A stretch of DNA of 64,000 nucleotides from Enterococcus lacertideformus (GTDB lineage: Bacteria > Bacillota > Bacilli > Lactobacillales > Enterococcaceae). The stretch spans positions 84,456-148,455 of the forward strand of contig JADAKE010000020.1 in assembly GCA_015680865.1 (NCBI GenBank). Reading direction: 5' to 3'. Within the stretch, counting starts at the first letter, position 1, and each line of letters starts with the position of its first letter. Under the pieces are notes generated by a model. It worked only from the letters and a program-made list of their open reading frames with translations. It ran no database searches and had not been told where the DNA came from. A program made the translations under genes and the position numbers. Below, piece by piece: positions 17,527 through 27,654 of the stretch.

Positions 17527-18433
17527 TCACGTTGACCAAGAAACGATTTCTTGTTCTTCTAATTCTTTCTTTAAAGTACCTAAAGAAAGATCTTTTGACC
17601 CTTCGTTTTTCATCCGTTTACGATAACTAGTGGCGGTCTCTCCCGTTGTTTTTTTAAACATTCGACTAAATACCACCAAACTATTGAATCCAACTTGATA
17701 GGCGATACTTTCTACCGAATCATCAGTCAAAGAAAGCAAAAAAGCAGCTCGATTGATACGAACACCAATCAAATACTCTTTGATACTTGTACCTAATTGA
17801 TTTTTAAATACTCTTGAGAGATGGCTACGATTTACTGACAAATATCGTGCAATTTCTTCTACTGTTAATTTATCTGGATAATGCTCTTCAATATATTTGA
17901 CCACCTCAATTGCTAAAGGAGAATAAACTTTTGGGATACCAAGACCTATCTTTCCTCCATCTTTAAGTAGTGTCGCCAAGAAACGATATGTTAATGCAGT
18001 TAATTCCAATTCATCTGCTAACACTTCTTGTGAATGATGAATACATTCCAGAATGATATCGATATTAAGTAGAGATTCCTGCTGACACCATTGTATACTG
18101 GTCCTCTTTGAACAAGGAACGTTGAATGATTGCTTTAGCTAAAGGTCCATCAAAAGCTAACCAGCAATAGACCCAAGGATCTTCACCATCTGCTAAATAA
18201 AAAGTAGAATCACCGGGACGAATGAGAAAAAGATCTCCTTTTCGTAATTGATATTGTTGCTCTTTCACATGATATGTCCCTTTTCCTTCTATAACAACGT
18301 GTAAAACATAATCTTGTCTAATAGCAGGTCCAAATGAATGATAAGGTAAGGTTTTAGAGAAGCCACAAAAATCAAAATATAACTCTTTTTCCACTTTTTG
18401 GTTTTCTTTTTTAAAAAATATTGCTTGCTCCAT
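17527..18433 (-). pseudogene. AraC-family regulator of the sugar locus, frameshifted
   Basis: The N-terminal frame (18433 to 18065) is an AraC-type cupin sensor (YHVKEQQYQLRKGDLFLIRPGD) that ends in TAA after SAGIST. The other frame starts about LLNIDIILECIHHSQEVLADE and carries the C-terminal double helix-turn-helix (LTVEEIARYLSVNRSHLSRVFK and VESIAYQVGFNSLVVFSRMFKK). Together they make one MsmR/RafR-like regulator of about 300 residues; a one-base shift near 18070 separates sensor from DNA-binding domain. It lies divergently from the permease-galM-galK genes with a cre site in between, so it presumably activated them in response to a galactoside. Confidence 0.85.
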
Positions 18434-18522
18434 AGATAACTCTCCTTTTCACTTACTTTACTCTTTTTATTCTCTAACATGCAACAAAAAGTTAAACAAT
18501 AGTCACAGAAGTACATTGCATA

Positions 18523-18534
18523 GAAAACGTTTTC
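18523..18534. promoter_or_regulatory. Catabolite-responsive element (cre) for CcpA
   Basis: Perfect 12-base palindrome GAAAACGTTTTC, matching the cre core (AANCGNTT with flanking T/A), in the divergent spacer between the AraC regulator and the permease remnant. It supports glucose repression of this sugar locus. Confidence 0.65.
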
Positions 18535-18628
18535 CTGATAAGGTCGGTAGTAGAAAAAGTTCTTTATCTTTTATTGTAATCGGTTCATTTTTAATTGTAT
18601 ATTTAAATTAAGAAGGAATTCGATAATT

Positions 18629-19389
18629 ATGAAAAAAATGAAAAAGTAAACAACAAAGATGTCTTCAAAACAATTGCTCAAAATGACCAATTGCTGAGGT
18701 TAGCACTTTCTTATATCGCTTATGCTATTACCAATGTGATAACAACTGCTGTTTTATCTTACTTCTTTAAATATGTCTTAGGGCAACCAACACAATTCTG
18801 GCTTGTAGACTTATTACAAGTTTGGACTAATTACAGTTCTCTGCATTGACTCGCTTGATTTCTCGTTGCTATATGTAATTAGGTGGGCTTGCCATGATGA
18901 TCAGCTCATACTTTTTCTTTTCCATTGCAAATACAAGTTTCCTCCCAGTAATTATTGGCCTTATTTTATTCTATTTCCTACAACAGTTGATTTTTCTATC
19001 ATCTTTGATGACTATCACTGATTCTGTAAAATATGGGCAATGGAAAAACGGGAGTCGTAATGAACCAGCCACTTTATCTATCCGACCATCATTAGATAAA
19101 ATCGCTGGAGTTTTATCAAATGGTATCGTAGTTTTTGTAGCGATTGCTGCTGTGATAACTAGCAATGTAACTGCTACAGATATTATCACCCATGACATCG
19201 TCACTTTTAACCCATATGCTTTTTATGTTCTGGTAACATTAATGCTCTTTTTAGCGATTATTTTCACTTAGAAAATTCATTTAACAGAGAAGAGACATGT
19301 AGATCGTAAACGAATTAGAAAATAAACTCAGTTAGCAACAAGAAAGTAAACCTGATTTAGCAGACGACTTTATCATTCCACAACATTAA
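18629..19389 (+). pseudogene. GPH-family galactoside permease (LacS/MelB-like), decayed
   Basis: GPH sugar:cation symporters have about 450 residues or more. Here an ATG with AAGGAATTC gives only MKKMKK before a stop, the first half is missing, and the rest is split: NKDVFKTIAQNDQLLRLALS through YVLGQPTQFWLVDLL in one frame, then GLAMMISSYFFF and TITDSVKYGQWKNGSRNEPA (the conserved loop of the family) in another to 19271, then ELENKLSQQQESKPDLADD to 19389 in a third. No EIIA domain follows. It preceded galM in the operon; its loss should prevent this route of galactoside entry. Confidence 0.85.
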
Positions 19390-19403
19390 GAAAGGAATCT
19401 ATT

Positions 19404-20438
19404 ATGACAATTACAGAAAAAGATTTTGGACAAGGATATCGGTTGATTACTTTGACAAATAAATGCGGGCTTCAATTAGCTGTCACTGATTTAGGCGCAC
19501 GTATCGTACGATTAGCTATACACAACAAAGAGTTAGTTTTGGGATTTGATTCTGCCCAAGAATATCTATCTAAAGACGCCTATATTGGTGCTTCCATTGG
19601 TCGAACAGCTGGAAGAATCGAAAATGGGCAATTTTCCCTCAATGACCAAACTTATCAATTACACGTGGATCCTGTGACCGGTCATACGCTTCATGGTGGC
19701 TCTCCAGGGTTTGAAACAAAAAAATGGTCTTATCAAATATTTGAGAACGAGCAAGAATGCACTGTTAAATTTAATACTTTAAGCCCTGATGGTGAACACG
19801 GTTTTCCTGGAAATTTATCGGTAGAAGTTTGCTACACACTGACGAAAGACAATGTATGGCGTGTCCAAACATGTGCCATTAGTGACAAAGAAACACTGTT
19901 TAACCCTACCAACCATGTCTATTTCAACTTGACAGGTGATGTCACACAATCGATTGACGAACATACTCTCTGGTTAGATAGTGATTATTTCGCCCCATTA
20001 AGAGCGGATAGTATCCCTATTGGCATAAAGACAGCTGTTATAGATACACCGTTTGATTTTCGCACACCTAAAACACTTGCTTCGGTCTTTGCTAGCGACT
20101 TCGAACAAAAAAATCTTTTTGATGGGATTGATCATCCTTTCTTTTTAAATAAACAAGGACTTAAAAATGTATCCGCGTATTTACTTAGTCCAGATAAGAA
20201 AGTGAAAGTAAGTGTCTCCACAGATGCATCAAGCGTTGTCTTATTTACAGCTAATTTTGGGCTAGATACGCCAGAAATACATGGAAAAAAATCAGCAAAT
20301 CACGGAGGCATTACATTTGAAACACAAATCGCTCCCGGTGCAGAACAATATCCAACTTTCGGCAATGTTTATTTAGCTCCTCATACTACTTTTAAAACAG
20401 TCACAGAATTTAAAATCGAATGGAGAGAGGACGTTTAA
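19404..20438 (+). CDS. galM: Aldose 1-epimerase (galactose mutarotase)
   Basis: Cytoplasmic GalM, 344 residues, converts beta-D-galactose to the alpha form that galactokinase uses. Catalytic and substrate residues are in place: TLHGG (His97), [12 protein letters not shown] (second His), GIDHPFFL (Asp) and the catalytic Glu in [13 protein letters not shown] near residue 308. Length is normal. GAAAGGAATCTATT precedes the ATG. It follows the decayed permease and overlaps closely with galK, whose ribosome site lies inside its end, so the pair is co-transcribed. Frame intact although the upstream transporter and regulator are broken. Confidence 0.95.
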   Translation: MTITEKDFGQGYRLITLTNKCGLQLAVTDLGARIVRLAIHNKELVLGFDSAQEYLSKDAYIGASIGRTAGRIENGQFSLNDQTYQLHVDPVTGHTLHGGSPGFETKKWSYQIFENEQECTVKFNTLSPDGEHGFPGNLSVEVCYTLTKDNVWRVQTCAISDKETLFNPTNHVYFNLTGDVTQSIDEHTLWLDSDYFAPLRADSIPIGIKTAVIDTPFDFRTPKTLASVFASDFEQKNLFDGIDHPFFLNKQGLKNVSAYLLSPDKKVKVSVSTDASSVVLFTANFGLDTPEIHGKKSANHGGITFETQIAPGAEQYPTFGNVYLAPHTTFKTVTEFKIEWREDV

Positions 20439-20440
20439 CA

Positions 20441-21628
20441 ATGGAAATCAAACGAAACTTAAATACAAAATTTGCAGAAATCTTTGGCCCTAAAAAAACC
20501 ACACAATACTTTTCACCAGGAAGAATCAATCTCATTGGAGAACACACTGACTATAATGGAGGTCACGTTTTCCCTGCTTCAATCACTTATGGAACCCAGG
20601 GCGTGGCAGCACCTCGTAAAGACAATAAAATCTTAGTATACTCAACGAATTTTGAAGACGATGGCGTGATCAACTTTACATTGAATGAGTTAGATTTTGA
20701 TAAAAAAGCTGGTTGGGCAAACTATGTCAAAGGGATGATCTTAAAACTAAAAGAAGTCGGCTATACATTCGACCATGGTTTTGAATTATTAGTAGAAGGT
20801 ACCATCCCTAACGGTGCAGGTCTTTCAAGTAGCGCTTCTTTAGAATTATTAGTGGGTGTCGTATTAGAAGATTTATTTGACCTAGCGATTGATCGCCTTG
20901 AATTAGTCCAAACAGGACAAAAAGTTGAAAATGAATTTATTGGTGTAAATTCAGGAATCATGGATCAGTTTGCCATTGGTTTTGGTGAGTTAGACAAAGC
21001 AATTTTGCTTGATACAAACACTTTAAAGTATGAAATGGTTCCAGTAAAATTAGATGGTTATGCCGTAGTCATCATGAATACCAATAAGCGCCGTGAATTA
21101 GCCGATTCTAAATACAATGAACGTCGTAGTGAATGTGAAAAAGCATTAGCACTTTTACAAAGAAAATTAAACATCCAAACATTAGGGGACTTGGATGCAG
21201 AAACATTTGAAGCGAATAGCGATTTGATTGACGATGAAACCTTGATTCGCCGTGCTCGTCATGCAGTTACTGAAAACCAACGAACATTAGAAGCTAAAGC
21301 TGAACTAGTACAAGGAAACTTGGCTGCTTTTGGTCAATTATTAAATGCTTCACACGATTCGTTGAGACATGATTATGAAGTAACTGGTATCGAGCTTGAT
21401 ACATTAGTCGATGCAGCTCAAAAACAAGAAGGTGTTCTAGGCGCACGTATGACAGGAGCTGGCTTCGGTGGCTGTGCGATCGCATTAGTCAAAGAAGAAA
21501 ATATCCCTAACTTTAAAAACAAGGTTTATGATGAATACTTAGACGTCGTTGGCTACGCACCAGAATTTTATGTGGCACACATCGGCAATGGTACTACAAA
21601 GATCATGCAAGAAAGTGTTTCAGCTTAA
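20441..21628 (+). CDS. galK: Galactokinase
   Basis: Cytoplasmic GHMP kinase, 395 residues, phosphorylates alpha-D-galactose to galactose 1-phosphate. Signature [21 protein letters not shown] near residue 29, ATP-binding [11 protein letters not shown] near 120 and the C-terminal [13 protein letters not shown] loop are intact. The ATG at 20441 is preferred over an in-frame ATG at 20420 because GGAGAGAGGACG precedes it. It starts two bases after galM ends. No galT or galE follows: the operon closes with the terminator at 21754, so galactose 1-phosphate must be handled by genes elsewhere, if at all. Confidence 0.96.
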   Translation: MEIKRNLNTKFAEIFGPKKTTQYFSPGRINLIGEHTDYNGGHVFPASITYGTQGVAAPRKDNKILVYSTNFEDDGVINFTLNELDFDKKAGWANYVKGMILKLKEVGYTFDHGFELLVEGTIPNGAGLSSSASLELLVGVVLEDLFDLAIDRLELVQTGQKVENEFIGVNSGIMDQFAIGFGELDKAILLDTNTLKYEMVPVKLDGYAVVIMNTNKRRELADSKYNERRSECEKALALLQRKLNIQTLGDLDAETFEANSDLIDDETLIRRARHAVTENQRTLEAKAELVQGNLAAFGQLLNASHDSLRHDYEVTGIELDTLVDAAQKQEGVLGARMTGAGFGGCAIALVKEENIPNFKNKVYDEYLDVVGYAPEFYVAHIGNGTTKIMQESVSA

Positions 21629-21753
21629 TCCAACAAAAGAAATGTAAGGTAGTTCAACGTTACGGTTAAAAAGAATAAAGCAAAATTAAGATCGTCACTT
21701 TTTCCAAAAAAACAAACGATCATGAAGTGCTACCTGATAATAAATATTAAAAT

Positions 21754-21806
21754 AAAGACCGACCGCCAAAAGTTCATTTAAACAACTTTTGGCGGTCGGT
21801 CTTTTT
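21754..21806 (+). terminator. Terminator of galMK
   Basis: Arms AAAGACCGACCGCCAAAAGTT and the matching AACTTTTGGCGGTCGGTC separated by eight bases, then TTTTT. A- and T-tracts on both sides let it also end the minus-strand transcript from 21853. Confidence 0.92.
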
Positions 21807-21852
21807 GTAGCTAATTTCCTTACCGCATCCATTTCCAATAAAACATCTACTA

Positions 21853-22249
21853 TTATTGAAATAAATACGCATGATACGTTTGATCTTTGATTCGTTTTTG
21901 CCATTCAGGATCATGTTTTGGTACAGTGGCTATTTCTTTAAATTTGTATGGTCCTAATTCAAAAAACTGTTGAAGGATCTGATTCACTTGCTCAAATAAA
22001 GCTGGACGCTCCATCCTATTTTTGACGGTCAGTTGCTGATCAGCTATACGAAAAGTCACATTTCCTAATTCGTCAGAAACATTGATCGTCTTGCCCGCTC
22101 TACTCAACTGGCGAACCCACAGTCAAATCAGCAATGATTGCTGTTTTCGTTCCTAATTGCAACGAATAGATCGCAGCATCTACGATACCACAGGCATTAC
22201 AACCACCTTCTGTTAACTCACTTTTTCTAGTGATTTGTACTTCCATCAT
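21853..22249 (-). pseudogene. Hypothetical protein, frameshifted
   Basis: From ATG 22249/22246 the frame reads MEVQITRKSELTEGGCNACG and continues to TVGSPVE, then TAG; a second frame starts at the same point with LSRAGKTINVSDELGNVTFR and runs to 21853. Together about 131 residues with a one-base shift near 22106. The CNAC pair could be redox or metal linked. No family recognised. Its start overlaps the end of the gene at 22227, whose last codons provide GGTGACCCAGA as ribosome site. Confidence 0.55.
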
Positions 22250-22463
22250 TCTGGGTCACCTTCTTCCTATTATAGCTCTGTTTTTTATTATTCGCGTTCT
22301 TTGCTCTTCTTTTCTTCATTTCCAAGCGAGCAGCTTCTCGCAGACAACGTACATGACAATTGACATAAGTTAACACCACTTCATCTGATTCTTGTTCAAA
22401 TCCCCAAAAAGATATAGCTATCCTTCCTATTCTATTTATTTTTATATCGAATCTTTCAATCAT
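22227..22463 (-). CDS. Small hypothetical protein
   Basis: 78 residues: a neutral N-terminal half (RIGRIAISFWGFEQESDEVV) and a strongly basic helical C-terminal half (ARLEMKKRRAKNANNKKQ). No signal peptide or recognised family. The ribosome site before the ATG is weak. It overlaps the following gene by about 20 bases, which supports a coupled pair; an origin from a mobile element is possible but not shown. Confidence 0.4.
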   Translation of the reverse strand: MIERFDIKINRIGRIAISFWGFEQESDEVVLTYVNCHVRCLREAARLEMKKRRAKNANNKKQSYNRKKVTQNDGSTNH

Positions 22464-22598
22464 TGACTTGTTTACAAATAACTAACGCTTTTTGACTTAA
22501 TTTTTTTTAGCATAAATAAAAATGGAAAGTTCGTCAATGAAATCAAGAAAGTATAATAAAACAAAATAGAAACATTTCTTTTTATTATTGTATAAAAA

Positions 22599-22643
22599 GC
22601 CGAGACCCATAAAATATAATGTATACTTTTTATGAGTTTCGAC
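22599..22643 (-). terminator. Imperfect hairpin downstream of pepF
   Basis: GCCGAGACCCATAAAA pairs with TTTATGAGTTTCGAC, and the minus strand continues with TTTTTAT. It lies about 170 bases past the pepF stop, beyond repeat copy C. The remaining sequence from 22464 to 22598 holds nothing I recognise. Confidence 0.45.
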
Positions 22644-22739
22644 TATTATTATTTTTTATAAAATATGAATCTTATTGAAACTTGTTCTATTTACAATATT
22701 CAAAATGCTGACTTTCAGCACTTGTTCAAAAACTTGTAA

Positions 22740-22808
22740 AATATGAAAAACTGTTTTTCTCTATTCGTTCTTATTGCTTGATGCAGAACAGCCTTTTCAC
22801 AACCTCTT
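22740..22808. repeat. Dispersed intergenic repeat, copy C
   Basis: Contains AACTGTTTTTCTCTATTCGTTCTTATT, GATGCAGAACAGCC and TTTTCACAACCTCTTT segments shared with copies A, D and E, in the same order and orientation as the second half of copy D. It abuts the 3' end of pepF. Confidence 0.55.
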
Positions 22809-22810
22809 TT

Positions 22811-24622
22811 CTACAATTTTTCGATTAATTCTTCTAATTCGTTCAACCGTTTTTCGAACATAGTCATCGCAGCTTCGATATAGTCTGCTTTTGTCATATC
22901 AACGCCTGCTTTTTTCATCACTTCAACTGGGTAATCACTATTGCCTGATTTCAGATAAGTGAGATATTTTTCTAATGAATCTGATTCATTCGTCCAAATT
23001 TTTTGTGCCAAAGCAGAAGCAGCAGAAAAACCCGTTGCATATTGGTATACATAATAATTATAGTAAAAATGTGGAATACGCGACCATTCAAATTTAATTT
23101 CTGAATCTTCTTCCACCGCTGGCCCATAATATTTTGCATTCAGCTTTCCATAGTTATCACTTAGGTATTCACTTGTTAAAGGTTCTCCTTTTGCATCTTC
23201 TACATGCATGAAATGTTCAAATTCAGCAAATTGTGTTTGACGAAAAACCGTTCCTTTGAATCCGTCTAAATAATGATTCAATACATAGGCACGAACACGT
23301 GGATCTTTTTCTGTTTCTAATAAATATTCCGTTAAAATATTTTCATTAGTGGTTGAAGCAATCTCCGCTAAGAAAATGGAATAATCACCATAAACAAATG
23401 GTTGGTTTGAACGAGTAAAGTAGCTATGCACACTATGCCCCATCTCATGAACCAACGTAAATAATTGATCCAGCGTATCATGCCAATTCATTAAAATATA
23501 AGGATTTGTATCATAGCTTCCTGAAGAATATGCACCGCTTCGTTTACCCTTATTTTCTACAACATCAATCCAACGTTCAGAAAAGGCTTTTTCAACGACT
23601 GCCAGATATTCCTCACCCATTGGCTTCAACGCCTCTAAAGCTTTTGCTTTTGCTTCTTCATAAGTAAATTTGATCGGTGCTTCACCCAGTACCGGAGTAT
23701 ATAGATCATACATATGCAACTGATCTACATCTAAAAGACGCTTACGCAAATTCATATAACGATGCAATAAAGGAAGGTGTCTATTGACAACTTCTATTAA
23801 TGTGTCATACACACTTTCTGGAATATGGTTATTACTTAAAGATGCTTCTCGTGCAGATTGATAATGACGTACTTTTGATTTATAATTATGTCCTTTTATA
23901 TGTGTACTCAACGTAGAAGAGAACGTATTTTTAAATTGCTTGTATACACTATACAGCCCTTTAAATGCTGCTTCCCTTACAGTTCGGTTCGTACTTTCCA
24001 TCAATTGTCCATAAACTCCATGAGAAAGTTGGATTTTTTTGCCGTCTTCACCCACAATCGTCGGAAATTCTAAGTCTGCATTGTTTAAAACAGCAAATGT
24101 ATCACTAGAAGCTCCGAAAATCTCTCCTACGCCGGCAAGCAGAGCTTCTTGCTCTGAAGATAAAACATGCGCACGATTATCCACCATTTGCTTTACATAA
24201 TGACGATAAATGGCTAATTTAGGTTCTTGTTCAAAATAGTGCCAGATATGTTCATCGGAGAGTTGTAGAACTTCAGGTTCATACCAGGAAACAGCTTCAC
24301 TTACTTTAGAAAATAAACTTCCAGCTCTTGCATATAAGGCTTGATAAGTCGTATTAGCCGTATCTTGATCATTTTTCAAATGTGAGTAAACATAGATACG
24401 TTCAACTTTTCGATAAACATCTAAAACAAATTCAAGCGCATTCAAAAATTCTGACGCTCCATTTGCCAATGTTCCTTTATACTTATCGGAATTTTTTAAC
24501 TCATCCGCTAATTCTTGGTACATTTCATCAAATTCTTCATCACTAGAAAAGATTTTGGTTAAATCCCAAGTTAACTCTTCAGGCAATTCTTCTCTTTTTG
24601 GTAATTGGGTCATTTCGCTCAT
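22811..24622 (-). CDS. pepF: Oligoendopeptidase F
   Basis: Cytoplasmic zinc metallopeptidase of family M3 that trims oligopeptides, about 603 residues. The zinc site LVHEMGHSVHSY gives HExxH at about residues 392-396, and the third ligand region FLAEIASTTNE follows about 25 residues later, both complete. The ATG at 24622 is preferred to the GTG at 24631 because AAAGGAG stands eight to nine bases upstream. Order spx - mecA - coiA - pepF is the usual one in enterococci, where PepF has been linked to competence and protein turnover. Intact, while coiA in front is broken. Confidence 0.96.
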   Translation of the reverse strand: MSEMTQLPKREELPEELTWDLTKIFSSDEEFDEMYQELADELKNSDKYKGTLANGASEFLNALEFVLDVYRKVERIYVYSHLKNDQDTANTTYQALYARAGSLFSKVSEAVSWYEPEVLQLSDEHIWHYFEQEPKLAIYRHYVKQMVDNRAHVLSSEQEALLAGVGEIFGASSDTFAVLNNADLEFPTIVGEDGKKIQLSHGVYGQLMESTNRTVREAAFKGLYSVYKQFKNTFSSTLSTHIKGHNYKSKVRHYQSAREASLSNNHIPESVYDTLIEVVNRHLPLLHRYMNLRKRLLDVDQLHMYDLYTPVLGEAPIKFTYEEAKAKALEALKPMGEEYLAVVEKAFSERWIDVVENKGKRSGAYSSGSYDTNPYILMNWHDTLDQLFTLVHEMGHSVHSYFTRSNQPFVYGDYSIFLAEIASTTNENILTEYLLETEKDPRVRAYVLNHYLDGFKGTVFRQTQFAEFEHFMHVEDAKGEPLTSEYLSDNYGKLNAKYYGPAVEEDSEIKFEWSRIPHFYYNYYVYQYATGFSAASALAQKIWTNESDSLEKYLTYLKSGNSDYPVEVMKKAGVDMTKADYIEAAMTMFEKRLNELEELIEKL

Positions 24623-24739
24623 TGAATACACTCCTTTTTTTCACTCTTTGATTCTTCTCCACTCTTCAACAAAGATAAAAACGAATAGTCTCACTTTCAT
24701 CAGCTACTCCTATTTATTCTATCACAACTCAATTCTGTT

Positions 24740-25701
24740 TTATACAAAGAATATCTCTCGACATTCCTTATACAACAACGCATAAATCATTCTTTTATTG
24801 ATCATCGGAAAAATCCATTTTGCTTTATTCGGCTCGATTTTTTGTAACCATATGATATATTGCCATCGGCTGCTACGACTTTTTTGTTCAAGCATCACTT
24901 CTTCAAATAGTAAACGATACAGAAAAATTTTTTCCTGAAACCAAAAGAAAAAATCACTTTCTTGATATATCCAAGCTGATAAATAGAGTAGGTGTTTCTG
25001 TCTGAGATAACACTGTTTTTGTAACCATTTTTTACATGGCGCTTTTGAAAGTGTTTTTTTTATTTCATTTTTTCCAAATTAACTTCCAACAAATCAACTA
25101 ACATATGACTAAAAAAAGCCCAACTCATTTGTTCAAAAGTTAAAACACCCATGACCGATTCTTTTATATGATGAAATAGATAACATTTTTTTTGATCCAA
25201 ATCAAGCTTCCATACATGAACCCCCCTTTCTTCATTGTACATACAAAAATATTTATCACTTGATCTTAAAGAATCTTTTCTAAAAAAAGAAGAACCTAAA
25301 ATCCACCAAACCCGATATCCATTCATCAAGTAACCTTTTGTTCTTTCTTGAACACTCTTGTAGCTGAGCATTGAACATTGGATTTCTATTGCTAAATTCC
25401 CACATAATATATCCGGTCTTTGATTCAAAGATGGTAGATTTTCTTCTAACTGAACGGTTACGTCTTTCAACCATGTCCTACACCATTCAAATAAAGTTGT
25501 TTTTAATTGGAGGTGTTCACTTGTCTCACCTTCACTGAAACCAAGACAATTCTTACGACTTTGATGAGCAAAATGTGCAATTTTTTGTTTTCCTGTCTTT
25601 AATATCACTGGCTCACAACAAGCTGGACAAATAAGTAGATCCTGTTTCTGACTTTCGATAGCTATATATTCCTTTCCATTTTCATCCACTGCAATCATCA
25701 T
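24740..25701 (-). pseudogene. coiA: Competence protein CoiA, frameshifted
   Basis: CoiA is needed for recombination of incoming DNA in naturally competent Firmicutes. The first frame (25701-25060) has the zinc-type CPACCEPVILKTGKQ and HFAHQS segment and the nuclease-like RPDILCGNLAIEIQCS core. It runs into TAA at a tract of eight A; the continuation IKKTLSKAPCKKWLQKQCYL is one base out of frame and goes on to 24740. The total, about 320 codons, equals a normal CoiA. A homopolymer indel may be a slip or a read error, but the nuclease half alone would lack the C-terminal part. Confidence 0.82.
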
Positions 25702-25823
25702 CTCTTTTCCTCCTATCTACATAAGAAAAATACGCAAAAAAAGGATCCGATCCTTGTCGCTTGATCAAATCCTCTAAGTCGTTGCTTTTATTATTTTCAA
25801 AAAAGATGTTTCTATTCCATGGA

Positions 25824-26477
25824 TTAAACAAAATAAAACTTTGTTCGTTCTAATGCATTACGTTCCATGATCAATTGCGCATATTCATTCAATGTTTCAA
25901 TCGTACGATCACTTTTATTTGCATATTCTAAAATTCGAGCAACATCATTGTCAACATCTATTTGGTTAAGGTCTTCCAGCCAAAAATTCACAGCTAAATA
26001 GTAGATGCCTTCTAATAGATACAAATCTGACCATGCTGATTCTAATTCTACGTTGTTGGCTAGTTGAATCATTTGCTCAAAGTCTTCAAAAGCAAAAATT
26101 GCTTGGTGTTCTACTTCATTGGAAATGCGTTCAGTTGATTCATTCTCTTCTTCATTATTCAAGATTTGTTGCTGAATAAATTCAGTCACATCATCAGAAT
26201 CCAAAGAGTCTTCATTTTCTTGGAGCATTTCTTCATTTGGTAAGTTTTTACTGATAAAGAGTTCTAAACCATCCCCTTTAGGAAGTACTTGAAAAGTAAC
26301 AGCTTCACTACTGCGGAACTCATCTTCAATATCAACTTCTTCCAGAATACTATAGAAGAAATTCTCAATTTCTCTATGATTGCCAAGTAAATCTAAAAAT
26401 GAGACACCGCGTTCTTCTAAATCTTCATGGCCAATCATCACTCGTATTGTGTTTTCATTAATATGTTCCATTTCCAT
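25824..26477 (-). CDS. mecA: Adaptor protein MecA
   Basis: ClpC adaptor of 217 residues that delivers substrates, such as ComK/ComX-type regulators, to ClpCP. The N-terminal substrate-binding domain begins MEMEHINENTIRVMIGHEDL; an acidic linker rich in Glu, Asp and Asn occupies about 85-130; the C-terminal ClpC-binding domain has AIFAFEDFEQMIQLA and LYLLEGIYYLAV. The ATG at 26477 follows GTGAGGTG by seven bases and matches the known family start; a GTG at 26492 is less likely. It lies between spx and coiA as usual. Confidence 0.93.
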   Translation of the reverse strand: MEMEHINENTIRVMIGHEDLEERGVSFLDLLGNHREIENFFYSILEEVDIEDEFRSSEAVTFQVLPKGDGLELFISKNLPNEEMLQENEDSLDSDDVTEFIQQQILNNEEENESTERISNEVEHQAIFAFEDFEQMIQLANNVELESAWSDLYLLEGIYYLAVNFWLEDLNQIDVDNDVARILEYANKSDRTIETLNEYAQLIMERNALERTKFYFV

Positions 26478-26499
26478 ATTGCTACACCTCACTTTACCA

Positions 26500-27204
26500 C
26501 AGCTATCAATATAACTTCATTGTAGCGAAATACGCTTAAATGTAAAGAAAAAAAATTAACAATTAAAATCAAACTAAGTTTTCCTCTTCTTCTTGACATA
26601 ATCAACTCTTATGTCCAAATCACTATATGATGCCGGGATATGAGTATGAAAAATATATTTTCTAAAACTAGCTCCTTTATTTTTATCTTGTTTCTGTTCT
26701 AATTTTTAGTTGTTAAACCAGTTGCTTCACTAACATTGATTTCTTATTCTCTTTTCCAAATTTAATCTCTTTATTATTGATAATAATGTAATGATTCTAT
26801 CTTACAAAATTTTATTTTTAAGGATAAATCCCTTCAAAGTATATTTGATCATTTGAATCATCAATAAAGACATTGACACACTTTAAAAATAGGTCTATGT
26901 GTAATCAAAATTTCAGATTAAAGTGGAATACAATTTCGTTTATAAAAAATCTCTTTCATGATACAAAGATTCCGTTACTCAACTTAGTTGACCATTTAAA
27001 AGTAAGTTTATCATGGAATAAAAAAAGAGACGGAGATAAACTGATTGTGTGTCCAAAAAATTGTACACAGATTATTTACCTAGGATGAAGAATATAAGTG
27101 TCTAACTCAAATACTTAAAATTGAATAAATGGGATTCTCAACATTGCTTCTGTGAAGAAATTAAGTTCAAAAATAATGAGAAGCTATTTTCATTTTTTGA
27201 CAAA
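26500..27204. other. Long gene-free stretch between mecA and spx
   Basis: About 700 AT-rich bases. A plus-strand open frame at 26873-27088 (71 codons) has no ribosome site or recognised family and is probably chance or a remnant. I see no hairpin, repeat copy or convincing promoter apart from what must drive mecA. Confidence 0.3.
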
Positions 27205-27207
27205 AAA

Positions 27208-27243
27208 ACTTAGAAAAACTACAAAAATTAGTTTCTCTAAGTT
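27208..27243 (-). terminator. Terminator of spx
   Basis: On the minus strand AACTTAGAGAAACTA pairs with TAGTTTTTCTAAGTT around a short loop and is followed by TTTTTT; it begins 13 bases past the spx stop. Confidence 0.85.
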
Positions 27244-27255
27244 AACATTCATATT

Positions 27256-27654
27256 CTACAAACCAGCCATTAATTGTGCTTGGCGTAATTCCAATTGACG
27301 TACATCACGTGGCAAGAAACGACGGATTTCATCTTCATTGAAACCAACTTGTAAACGTTTATCATCAATCATAATCGGACGTCGTAACAATCCTGGGTTA
27401 TTTTGCACAAGTTCTAATAATTCTTGCAATGGTAAGTCGTCAAGATCCATATTTAATTTTTGAAAAACTTTTGAACGTGTCGAAATGATTTCTTCTGTAC
27501 CATCTTCTGTCATTTGTAAGATCGCTTTTAATTCTGAACTATTCAAAGGTTCAGAAAAAATATTACGCTCAACAAATGGGATTTGATGTTCTTGCAACCA
27601 CGCACGAGCCTTTCTACAGGAAGTACAACTTGGGGAAGTATATAGTGTTAACAA
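27256..27654 (-). CDS. spx: Redox-sensing regulator Spx
   Basis: 132-residue ArsC-fold regulator that binds the RNA polymerase alpha C-terminal domain and activates thiol-stress genes. The redox switch is Cys10-Thr-Ser-Cys13 ([12 protein letters not shown]), followed by the conserved [21 protein letters not shown] region. The TTG at 27654 is the start: AAGGAG lies nine bases upstream and the length then equals the family's, whereas the open frame extends 30 further codons with no ribosome site. Spx is turned over by ClpXP. Located upstream of mecA-coiA-pepF but separated by 760 bases, so it is its own unit. Confidence 0.95.
   Translation of the reverse strand: MLTLYTSPSCTSCRKARAWLQEHQIPFVERNIFSEPLNSSELKAILQMTEDGTEEIISTRSKVFQKLNMDLDDLPLQELLELVQNNPGLLRRPIMIDDKRLQVGFNEDEIRRFLPRDVRQLELRQAQLMAGL

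Noticed and set aside
18971-19204. Minus-strand frame inside the GPH permease remnant
   Set aside because: Shadow of the conserved permease loop on the plus strand; no start signal.
26873-27088. 71-codon plus-strand frame between mecA and spx
   Set aside because: No ribosome site and no similarity that I recognise; composition like the surrounding spacer.
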